Assembly: GCA_003117195.1 (NCBI GenBank)
Contig: BDSI01000136.1
Location: 62,001-126,000 of the forward strand
DNA: 64,000 nucleotides
Reading direction: 5' to 3'
Source: Eudorina sp. 2006-703-Eu-15
Lineage: Eukaryota > Chlorophyta > Chlorophyceae > Chlamydomonadales > Volvocaceae
Shown in pieces: positions 8,605 through 17,100 of the stretch. The translations under genes and the position numbers were made by a program. The notes below the pieces were generated by a model that saw only the letters and a program-made list of their open reading frames with translations, was not told the DNA's origin and did no database searches. The stretch's first letter is position 1. Each line of letters starts with the position of its first letter.

Positions 8605-8625
8605 ATTGTTGGTCAAACCAACAAT
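8605..8625. promoter_or_regulatory. Perfect 9-bp palindrome upstream of the Fic gene
   Basis: ATTGTTGGT, a 3-nt loop (CAA) and ACCAACAAT, 60 bp upstream of the Fic start codon. It could be an operator-like site or an RNA hairpin in the 5' leader. The structure is seen; the function is inferred. Confidence 0.4.
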
Positions 8626-9374
8626 TTTGAGGTCACGTTGGGTACAAGCACCGAGTTTGACAGGAGCACACTATGGTACGCAGTTGAGCCACTAAGAACT
8701 TACAACTGTTCGCAGAGCAAACTTTGGGTCAGGGGCTCAGGCGGCAGTTCGTTGTACACCTTTACACTGCCTTACACTCCATGTGCACAGTTAAACGCAG
8801 ACGCGTACGCTTAGCGCCAGCTATATACACAACGTAAGGATTTATTTTTCTGTTTTATTTTCATGCGTTCCTGTTCGGCAGTGTCTATCACAGAAGCAAA
8901 AATGGATAGAGCAGCTCTGCTACCGTAACCACGACACGCGCGAGCGTGTTTGTGAAGGGTTTGCCAAGATACCAAACTTAGCCCCTGAGCCCATCCTGTT
9001 TTCTCATGGAGTGTGAGTAATGCTGTAGAGGTTGATCTGCTAGGTAATGTTTTTGGAGCGACTAGCTACGTAGGCGCGAACGCAAAGTTAGCAACATCGG
9101 CGCCTACGTAGCTAAGGCACTTTGCGTTCGCTTGGTTTCCTTGCCTGATCTCACTGCCGCAACCATATTTGATTTGCATATCTATTTTACATTACTTTAC
9201 ATACCAGAAAAGAGAACACGTCTGTGTTCGTGCGGCGCTTCGAACTTTGCGCTTTGTAGCCCAAATGTTCTGCCAAGAAGATCAGCCATAGACCATCACA
9301 AAACGAGAACTTCTAACCCCTGGCGTACATTGTATACCGCGCCATGGCGTCAAATGAACACTGTAACAGACATG
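8626..9374. other. Intergenic, holds an interleaved inverted repeat
   Basis: No gene is supported. The notable content is the structure at 9,063-9,131. Confidence 0.45.
9063..9131. repeat. Interleaved inverted repeats (A-B-A'-B' order), second example
   Basis: Arm A (9,063-9,077, TAGCTACGTAGGCGC) pairs perfectly with A' (9,100-9,114). Arm B (9,076-9,088, GCGAACGCAAAGT) pairs perfectly with B' (9,119-9,131). The arms alternate rather than nest. In RNA this would be an H-type pseudoknot topology. Confidence 0.85.
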
Positions 9375-9545
9375 CGTAAACAGTGAATTGCTCATCCGAT
9401 GTCAGGTGTCTGACAAAGCGATTGGTAAGACCGCGGGAACTCGCAGCTCTTGCTTATCTTCTTGTTGGGCACGCGGTCATTTTGATTCATGTTTCTTATG
9501 AAATTTACAGCTCCGGCTCTGAGGCAAAGGAGCGTCCGCTCGAAT
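9375..9545 (+). repeat. Dispersed repeat, copy 3
   Basis: Nearly identical to copy 2 from TTGCTCATCCGATGTCAGGT through GCTCTGAGGCAAAGGAGCG. It continues with the un-inverted order GAGCGTCCGCTCGAAT, and so shows what the ancestral order at copy 2 probably was. It abuts the left end of the long inverted-repeat element at about 9,544. Confidence 0.75.
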
Positions 9546-10263
9546 CGCAATCAATCAATGCACGCAACCAGCAGACCGGCAGGAAACAAAACCTGTTGCG
9601 ATGAAGGGACCACGAACAAACGCGACTTGCTTACTGTGTTGCGATCGTGTACTCAGGCATATCGCCGAGTAGTAGGCGGACTGAGTGATGGTCTCGCGCA
9701 CCAGCTGCGTGTCAGCTGCTGCCCGTACGGCATCACATACAAAGGGTCAATCCGCTCACCGCTCTCCGTGTTGATGCCAGTTGCACAGCTCGCCCTTGAA
9801 CAGGTTGACCGCCAGGATCACAAAGATGAGGTATCGCTCCACCAGCGCCACGTTGACAGCATTATTATTAAGGATGTTACAGCGGACCCCGCGGGTCATC
9901 GGTGACAGCCCACAGCGCCAGCCGAGGCTTCCTCACCATACACTGCCTTAACGAACTAGCGCCACCATGGCGCTCCGGACAGGCTCCACAAGTGCACCGA
10001 AAAACACTCCCCGGGCCCACACTACCAGGGAACCACCCCGTTCCTAAGAACCAACCATGGCAAGGGATAAAGCCCGCTCAGGGGGAGTTAGCCACCAGGG
10101 CGCCCCTATTAGCGAACCACCACCCCCACCACGGCGGGGTCACTTCTCCAGCGGTGGCCCGTAGTCTTGGAGGGCCACGGGGGCTCGCGAGTCACCATCA
10201 GGGGCCTGCCCGTACGGTCCCACCGGGACGGAAAAAGACCATCCTAGCGATAGCTCCATTGGG
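9544..10263 (+). repeat. Left inverted arm
   Basis: Reverse complement of 12,331-13,054. It carries the outward-facing membrane-protein fragment and the first ~110 codons of the inward-facing frame that starts at 9,902. Confidence 0.85.
9610..9899 (-). pseudogene. Membrane-protein fragment in the left arm
   Basis: Read outward, the arm gives a hydrophobic segment (YLIFVILAVNLFKGELCN). After a one-base frame change it gives sense such as RIDPLYVMPYGQQLTR. The same frame break is in the right arm, so it predates the duplication. No family is recognised. Confidence 0.4.
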
Positions 10264-10831
10264 AGCCATGACGGTGGCGAGCCGGACGGGGACTGGGAAG
10301 GGGGCGACGAATACCAGGGCGGCCGACCCGGCCGAAGAGTTCGCCCCTGAGGTCGAGCCGCTACCGCGGCTCGCGCAAGCCCCAGGCAGCACGCTGGTGA
10401 GGCCCATGACAGGGCCGCAACTGCTACAACACGCCCCCGCCGCCGCAGTGGCGGCGGCACCGCCAGTTGGCGCGCACCCGGCATACATGCAACCTTGGAA
10501 CAGCTACGGGGCGACGGCATGGCCCGGGTATGCGTCCGGGCCCGCACCCCTGGGGGCGTACGTCGGGGGGCTGCCGGGCGTGCCAGCGGCGTGGCTACAA
10601 CTGCCCCTCGCTGGAGGACTAATGGCGGCGCCAGGCCAGCAAACGGCCGTCTGGGGAGGAGTCCCGAAGCCCCACGGGGCCGTAGGGGCAGGAGCGCCGG
10701 CGGGGCAGTACGACCTGCAGCTTATGCAGATGCAACTCTCACGGCAGACAGCGCCGGACGTGGTCGCAGTTCAGCAAGCAAAGGCGCGAGTCAAGACGCT
10801 CCTAGAGACACCGCTTTACGGCGAGGGATGA
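9902..10831 (+). CDS. Pro/Ala/Gly-rich protein of the inverted-arm element, unknown
   Basis: A 309-residue frame starting MTAHSASRGFLTIHCLNELA in the left arm and crossing into the core. It is low-complexity (AAAVAAAPPVGAHPAYMQ; LPGVPAAWLQLPLAGGLM) and ends in a more helical tail (PDVVAVQQAKARVKTLLETP). It could be a Gag-like structural protein of a mobile element, but there is no zinc knuckle or other marker, and high GC makes long chance frames likely. I do not recognise it. Confidence 0.3.
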   Translation: MTAHSASRGFLTIHCLNELAPPWRSGQAPQVHRKTLPGPTLPGNHPVPKNQPWQGIKPAQGELATRAPLLANHHPHHGGVTSPAVARSLGGPRGLASHHQGPARTVPPGRKKTILAIAPLGAMTVASRTGTGKGATNTRAADPAEEFAPEVEPLPRLAQAPGSTLVRPMTGPQLLQHAPAAAVAAAPPVGAHPAYMQPWNSYGATAWPGYASGPAPLGAYVGGLPGVPAAWLQLPLAGGLMAAPGQQTAVWGGVPKPHGAVGAGAPAGQYDLQLMQMQLSRQTAPDVVAVQQAKARVKTLLETPLYGEG

Positions 10832-11168
10832 CGAAGGGCGGGTCCGCGGCGCACAGTCACACCGCCTGCCTGGAGATAGCCAGCGCGTGCCCCCCAACGC
10901 CCGCGACCCATCGCTGCCCGGGCGTTCAAGAGGCATTCTGGACCGGGTGGCAGCGCGGCCCCGCGGCCCCCCGCCGCCGCAAGGGGTCTCACCGCTGCGG
11001 GGCCCCCGGCCCTCACTGTCTGACAACCCGAGTGGCCACCTCCACCCTGCTGATGCCCTGCCGAGTCTGCCGCCCGCTGGCGTGCTGCGGCTGCCGCCGG
11101 TGTCTCCTCTGCCGCCGCGGCGGCCCCTGCTACGGCGTCCTCCCCCCCACGTGCCGCCCGCCCGTCGG

Positions 11169-11607
11169 TGACCATGGGTTGGACGGGGGCTGCAGGTGCG
11201 TGACCATGGGTTGGACGGGGGCTGCAGGTGCGTGACCATGGGTTGGACGGGGGCTGCAGGTGCGTGGCCATGGGTTGGACGGGGGCTGCAGGTGCGTGAC
11301 CATGGGTTGGACGGGGGCTGCAGGTGCGTGACCATGGGTTGGACGGGGGCTGCAGGTGCGTGACCATGGGTTGGACGGGGGCTGCAGGTGCGTGACCATG
11401 GGTTGGACGGGGGCTGCAGGTGCGTGACCATGGGTTGGACGGGGGCTGCAGGTGCGTGACCATGGGTTGGACGGGGGCTGCAGGTGCGTGACCATGGGTC
11501 GGACGGGGGCTGCAGGTGCGTGACCATGGGTTGGACGGGGGCTGCAGGTGCGTGACCATGGGTTGGACGGGGGCTGCAGGTGCGTGATCATGGGTTGGAC
11601 GGGGGCT
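11169..11607. repeat. Minisatellite, 32-bp unit, about 13.7 copies
   Basis: The unit is GACCATGGGTTGGACGGGGG followed by CTGCAGGTGCGT. Copies are nearly identical; variants are GCGTGGCC near 11,263, GGGTCGG near 11,498 and GTGATCATGG near 11,585. Because 32 is not a multiple of 3, all frames read a 32-residue repeat, which produces large spurious antisense frames. It has no spacers, so it is not a CRISPR array. Confidence 0.95.
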
Positions 11608-11932
11608 TACCACCTGCCAGTCTACCACAAAGAGAGACACGTCACAAAGCCTAAGGACGGAATCAGTCCTGAAAGTTCCCCATACCAATCCACCCTGCTT
11701 ACTATCTTCATCGTCTGCCAGGCCTGCATACTCGAAGCTGACGGCGAACGCCACGAATGCATGCGACCAGGCGCACCAGCTGCAGACGCAACCTCCGGCC
11801 CCACCTGTGACGGGGTGTGACCGCCGTGATCAGAGCAACCTGCACATGCTGCAAGTGCTACGTGAGCAACCTGCACAAGCAGTTATCGCGCAGATCGAGG
11901 CACGGTTAGGGATGAGCCTTTAAAGGCAGCAG

Positions 11933-12259
11933 GTGTGGCTCGCAACACCCTCCGTGGGCGTGCAACAATGCGTCTGGGACGTCGCCATGGCGGCGACTAG
12001 TGCCATGGAAACGGGCCGGCGTGCCCTGAGGGCCGACAGGTCCAGGAACGCGGGCGGGACCCCCCGGCCATCAGGGGATGCTGAAGGGCGAGCTGCCCGG
12101 CGGGCAGTGGCGGATTTTTGGAGCCGGCTCTACGACTTCGCTGAGCTGGGAGTCCCAGTGAAAGGGTGGGGGGCGGTGGGAGCGACGCACCCCATCTTGA
12201 AGGTGCAGGACGGCCGTCTTGTGTGCCGTGGCCCGGTTCCGACAGGCCAGGACCCTTAA
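11933..12259 (+). CDS. Small hypothetical frame in the core of the inverted-arm element
   Basis: 108 codons; the best part is RRAVADFWSRLYDFAELGVP followed by GWGAVGATHPIL. No motif or family is recognised. It may be a remnant exon or a chance frame. Confidence 0.2.
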   Translation: MWLATPSVGVQQCVWDVAMAATSAMETGRRALRADRSRNAGGTPRPSGDAEGRAARRAVADFWSRLYDFAELGVPVKGWGAVGATHPILKVQDGRLVCRGPVPTGQDP

Positions 12260-12330
12260 CCGAAGCCCTGTAGGCGTCTGTCGTAGGGGGCCGCGGGTGC
12301 GTACTGCGTAGACAGGGCTCTGACGCCCAA

Positions 12331-13054
12331 TGGAGCTATCGCTAGGATGGTCTTTTTCTTCGGCCCGGTGGGACCGTACGGGCAGGCCCCTGATGGTGAC
12401 TCGCGAGCCCCCGTGGCCCTCCAAGACTATGGGCCACCGCTGGAGAAGTGACCCCGCCGTGGTGGGGTTGGGGGTTCGCTAATAGGGGCGCCCTGGTGGC
12501 TAACTCCCCCTGAGCGGGCTTTATCCCTTGCCATGGTTGGTTCTCAGGAACGGGGTGGTTCCCTGGTAGTGTGGGCCCGGGGAGTGTTTTTCGGTGCACT
12601 TGTGGAGCCTGTCCGGAGCGCCATGGTGGCGCTAGTTCGTTAAGGCAGTGTATGGTGAGGAAGCCTCGGCTGGCGCTGTGGGCTGTCACCGATGACCCGC
12701 GGGGTCCGCTGTAACATCCTTAATAATAATGCTGTCAACGTGGCGCTGGTGGAGCGATGTCTCTTCTACCTCATCTTTGTGATCCTGGCGGTCAACCTGT
12801 TCAAGGGCGAGCTGTGCAACTGGCATCAACACGGAGAGCGATGAGCGGATTGACCCTTTGTATGTGATGCCGTACGGGCAGCAGCTGACACGCAGCTGGT
12901 GCGCGAGACCATCACTCAGTCCGCCTACTACTCGGCGATATGCCTGAGTACACGATCGCAACACAGTGAACAAGTCGCGTTTGTTCGTGGTCCCTTCATC
13001 GCAACAGGTTTTGTTTCCTGCCGGTCTGCTGGTTGCGTGCATTGATTGATTGCG
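12331..13054 (-). repeat. Right inverted arm
   Basis: Reverse complement of the left arm, with a 9-bp insertion near 12,760. The mirrored frame (12,689 to 12,342, minus) shares its first ~110 residues with the left-arm frame and then ends at a stop because the core sequence differs. Confidence 0.85.
12690..12990 (+). pseudogene. Membrane-protein fragment in the right arm
   Basis: Mirror copy of the fragment at 9,610-9,899, with an extra 9-bp insertion in the hydrophobic part (VERCLFYLIFVILAVNLF). It has the same internal frame break after GELCN. Confidence 0.4.
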
Positions 13055-14100
13055 GCCTACCGGCCAACCAGGACGGACCGGCCTCGCAAATATGTTACAT
13101 TTGCGAGCTTGCATTTTCCCCAGAAAACATGGTCCGAGTCATGGCGACGATTGACGGGTTTCGTCCTCAGTTCCTCCAGCCGCAAACGCGTCATGAGTCC
13201 CCGTTTGGCTGCCGCCATTTCGCCAACCGACGGTCTGGCATGCAGGACCATGCATTGGGTCAGGTCGCGCAGCCACGACTTGCGTAGTTATCTACAGCCT
13301 TTTTCTGGGGGCATCGGAAAGCGCGTTCGGGGGCTCCCGCCCCATAGGGTTGCCCCTGTCCGTGTATTTGCTGGGCCTGCGGTGAACCCTAACGACCAAC
13401 CGTCAAGCCCTGCGTTTGATGGCGTTCACCTCGTATATCAGCTCGCAAATTGCGACCTAATTTATTGTTATTGTTGGAACTACAGCATACAAATTGCTTA
13501 TAGCATGCCGACGAGTACGGACGAGTCGATCGGCGTTGCGAATCTTTCATAGCTGTTCAAGTTGGCACCCATAAAATACGTTGCATGGTTTGCAGATTTT
13601 AAATCACTATCAGAATCGTTTGATGGCCATGGTTGGTTGGCATCCCACCACGCGGTGTTAGGGTCCAGTTATGGTTAGACACGATGCAAGCAGTTAAAAG
13701 TAGTGTACATAGGTTTAAGTTAATCACCTGTTTTACTAGGCAGAACTTTGTCCGAAATGAACAGACAAGGCAGCGAGCTTTGTGCAATTCGTTTCGGCCC
13801 AGCTCGCGAAGGATGCAGATACTGCAGGTTACTTTGATGTGTACGTCTGTGTTTGTGCGCGTCCGTGTTGCGTAAGAGCGCAGGGTCCTGGTCTGGAACC
13901 GGTTTTCAGTCTTGACGGCAAGGAATAAGGTTTCATGCTTGCCTTGCCTTGGACGGGGCTGAGAGGAGACGCGCACATTGCAAATGCGAACAGGCGCGGC
14001 GCGACTGCGGCCCACATGCACGTTTGAGCCTATGTGGGTTACGTGCAATCCGGCGATGTGTGATCCTGGTTTGTCCCCCCTCGCTGTGTGCCGTAATCAG
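13055..14100. other. Intergenic between the inverted-arm element and the OPR-like gene
   Basis: It holds a 9-bp hairpin at 13,083-13,107 (CTCGCAAAT, 7-nt loop, ATTTGCGAG) just outside the right arm. Frames here (for example 13,046-13,552 plus) lack motifs. The first exon and transit peptide of the next gene may lie at about 13,750-14,090, but I could not fix them. Confidence 0.4.
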
Positions 14101-17100
14101 GCTGAGGAGCATTCGTTCTTTTGGGGCCAGCCCGCCAGCACAGCGAGCATCACACACGTGCTGCCCACTGAGCGGGGTCCTTCCGAGGGACAGGCTGCAT
14201 CCGCTGCGGGTGCTTCATTATCGCCTGTACCCCTGAAGCGACTGGCGCGTGTGTCGGCGGCAGCATTTCACAGCATCGCGGGTGCCGCAACGGTCCCGGA
14301 GCTCTTGCAGGTTGGTCCGGCGTCTTAGCAACCCTACTTATGCTTGTTGGGGGGTACGGCAGCGCGAAAGGCGGTCATGAGCCTGTTGGCTTGCCCTGTA
14401 GCTCGTGTGCATCACTGGATGGCGTGCCAGCATACTCGTGTGCATGTGGCCCAGTGCCCTCATTGTTGCGTGTGGCAAGAGGGGCTGCCACCGGGTAACG
14501 AGCTGAAGGATGTTGTGTGAATGCCTTCCAATGATGTGATCCCGGACTGCCGGATGGTGTCATGATCCACCTTTGCAGGAGCTTCAGTCGGCGCTCGGGG
14601 AGGAGCTGGAGGGGGGCCCCCGGGACTCCGAGGAGGCTGATGGGGCGGTGATGCTTCCGCCACATGTGGTGGAGGTGGCCATGGCCAAGTGGGTGGCAGG
14701 AGGACGTGCGCAGCATGGGTTGTGGCGATTGATGATATAGTGCACCTGTGTGTGTGCGGCCGGATTCACCCTCAGGGTGTGATAGCGACCGCCAGACGGC
14801 CAGAGATGAGATCAGTTGTTCTCACACATTTGCGTAATTGTATACTTCCTATATTTGAGCCATGAACGAGCCTTTCGTCGACACGAATATGGGATATCCA
14901 GCCTATGGATGCCTCGGCCTGCCTTCTGCTGCCTTCCGCTGACTCGACTCAGGGTTGCTGGATGGGCTCTGGACCCTGGCTCCCGGGCTGGAACGGACCC
15001 GGAGACTGTACGGCAGGCTCTGGAATTAATGCAGTGCAGCATCTGCCTCAGCGGCCTGGATGGCTACAGTCTAGATGACATGGCGTCCATCCTGTGGAGC
15101 CTTGCCAGTGTGCTGGGGGAGTACGGCTGGGCGCCCACGGGGGGCTGTGTAAGCGTGTTTCAGCGATGGTTGGGCAGCTCCGGAACCGCGGTAGCGCTGC
15201 AGACGGATCCCGCGGCAGGGCGGTTCTCCGTGTTGGCGTCGTTGCTGTGGGGGTACGCTGCCCTGCTGCAGGCTTCCAACAGGCTCGCGGATGCAGACAG
15301 TGCTCGCGAATGCACTGACTGCGAGGCCGGGGGTGTGCATCGGGTGTCGCCCGCCTCCAGCCAAGTGATGACCGCAGGCGCGCAGGGAGCAGGAGACGAT
15401 GCGGGACCCGGAGTGGATGCACTCGCGCTCCGTGGGGCGGAGTTGACTCGGGCGTACGGCACCGTGGAGCCGGTCGCCGCGGTGGAGCTCGCTGATGTGG
15501 CATGGGCCTTATCGGTCATCAAGCGCAAGTGAGGCGGGGATATCGGGTGCGCGGAGCTTTGCAGGACCATAAGGTGCATCACCATGTGTTCGCCTTCCTA
15601 AGAACCGGTTTTGGCGCTCCTCTTTATCCAACATGTCCGTTGGCCGGCGGGCCGGCCGGCCATTTGACCATCCGCCGCGCAGGTCTCCCGCCACGGGGCA
15701 GTTGGTGGAGGCAGTCGCCCACGAGGTGTACCGCCAGCTGTCCAACCGCTCCAGCCTGCAGGCGGCGTTCGAGCCCGCGGACCTGGTCAAGGTGGTGCGG
15801 GCGTATGCGGACATGGGCCTGGACGGACGGGACGGTGAGTTGGCCCGGGCCAGGCAGGGTTTGTTTCGGCGACAGCGGAGCACTGTTGGAATCCGCTGTT
15901 GGGCCGCCACCCCTAGCTAGTCGTCATTGCTGACTGCCGATGGCGAGTGCGACATCCCCCTTGACCCCACCTGGGTCCTCAGTGGCTGTTATGTCTCGTG
16001 ACGGCCACGGACCCTCTGCTGCCCGGCTGTCGGTCAGTGACGGTGACGGACTGACGGTTGCAGCTGGACCCGATGACCCGCGCGGTCCCGCCGTGTACTC
16101 ATCCGTCAACTCGTGTGGTCATCGTTGGTTTGGCCCCCCAGGCTGTGTGCCGCGCATGTTGGACGCGGTGGGCGGCCACGTGGCCAAACGCATCCGCAAC
16201 CGCCACGTGGGCGCCATCACTCGGCCCACGGACTGCGCCGAGCTGCTCAGGGTGTGTGGGTGCCAGGGGTGCGAGGAGAGGCCGGGAGCATTCCAGTCGG
16301 CAGCCGGGTGGGAGTGTGCGCATTGAGGGAGTGAAGCGCGAGCGGCTAGAGACGCCCTCGCCTTCCGTGAGGGAGGTGCATCCCAGGCTTTGAGGTGCTG
16401 CAATCCACCGCGATCTTGGGACGGCCGAAACGGGGGCGATGGTGGTCCAGTGTATCTTCACGCGTGCAGGCAGGGACACGTCCCGCGCACAGCCAACCCA
16501 ACCCATCCTCCTCCGTCCCATCGTCGTGTGTACCCATTCAGGGCTTCGCGGACTCGAGGCACAACACGGTGGTGGTCCCGGAGCTGCTGCAGGCGGTGGC
16601 GCTGCAGGCAGGTGGCCCACTGTGCCGTACCTGGGTCTAGGCTCTAGGGGGGAGTGATGCCCCTTGTGCGTGCCGGGTTAGGGTCGTTGTTGGTTGCGGG
16701 CCGTTGATGCGGTCACTGCATCTGCGGGGATCCGAGCCCACACACGCCCATGTTGCATGCTTATGGAGCGCACTGACCCCGCCGCGCACCCTTCCTCCCA
16801 GATCTGCCGCGAGGTGTCAACCCACAACTCGGCTGCCCCCCGCCCGCTGGACGACCACGTGTGCAGAGACAGCTCCCGCACCGGCAGTAGCAACAGCAGC
16901 GGCAAGGGCGGCAGCAGCAGCAGCGGCAGTAGCAGCAGCTCCCCGCCGCAGCGCGGTGACGGTAAAAGCGGCAACGTGGCCGACCGCTTCCGCCAGCCGT
17001 ACACGCCGCTGTGGGAGCAGCGGCTATTGCACTGGCAGCAGCTGGGTCCTGAGCAGCGGCGGCGCGTCCAGGAGGAGGAGCGCACACAGGCCTACTGGCA

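Larger units (their letters stand above)
9544..13054. mobile_element. 3.5-kb element with long inverted arms and a 2-kb core
   Basis: The left arm (9,544-10,263) and right arm (12,331-13,054) are reverse complements at roughly 97-98% identity. Seen differences include CTTGCTTACTG/CTTGTTCACTG, a 9-bp insertion in the right arm near 12,760 and single substitutions. The core (10,264-12,330) holds a Pro/Ala/Gly-rich frame, a 32-bp tandem repeat and a second small frame. The outer ends read CGCAATCAATCAATGCACGC inward. I see no obvious target-site duplication at the two ends. No transposase, integrase or reverse transcriptase is recognisable, so it is non-autonomous, decayed or a simple inverted duplication. 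Long inverted terminal repeats occur in DIRS-like retroelements, some DNA transposons and the ends of linear viral genomes; I cannot decide between these. Confidence 0.7.

Noticed and set aside
11169..11607. Possible CRISPR array
   Set aside because: Units are directly tandem with no spacers, and the context is eukaryotic.
10802..11754. Long antisense frames with repeated HGHAPAAPVQP/THLQPPSNPW
   Set aside because: They are translations of the 32-bp minisatellite, which is open in every frame because the unit lacks stops.
13046..13552. 168-residue plus-strand frame beside the inverted-arm element
   Set aside because: No motif, amino-acid use like random translation, and it starts inside the arm border.
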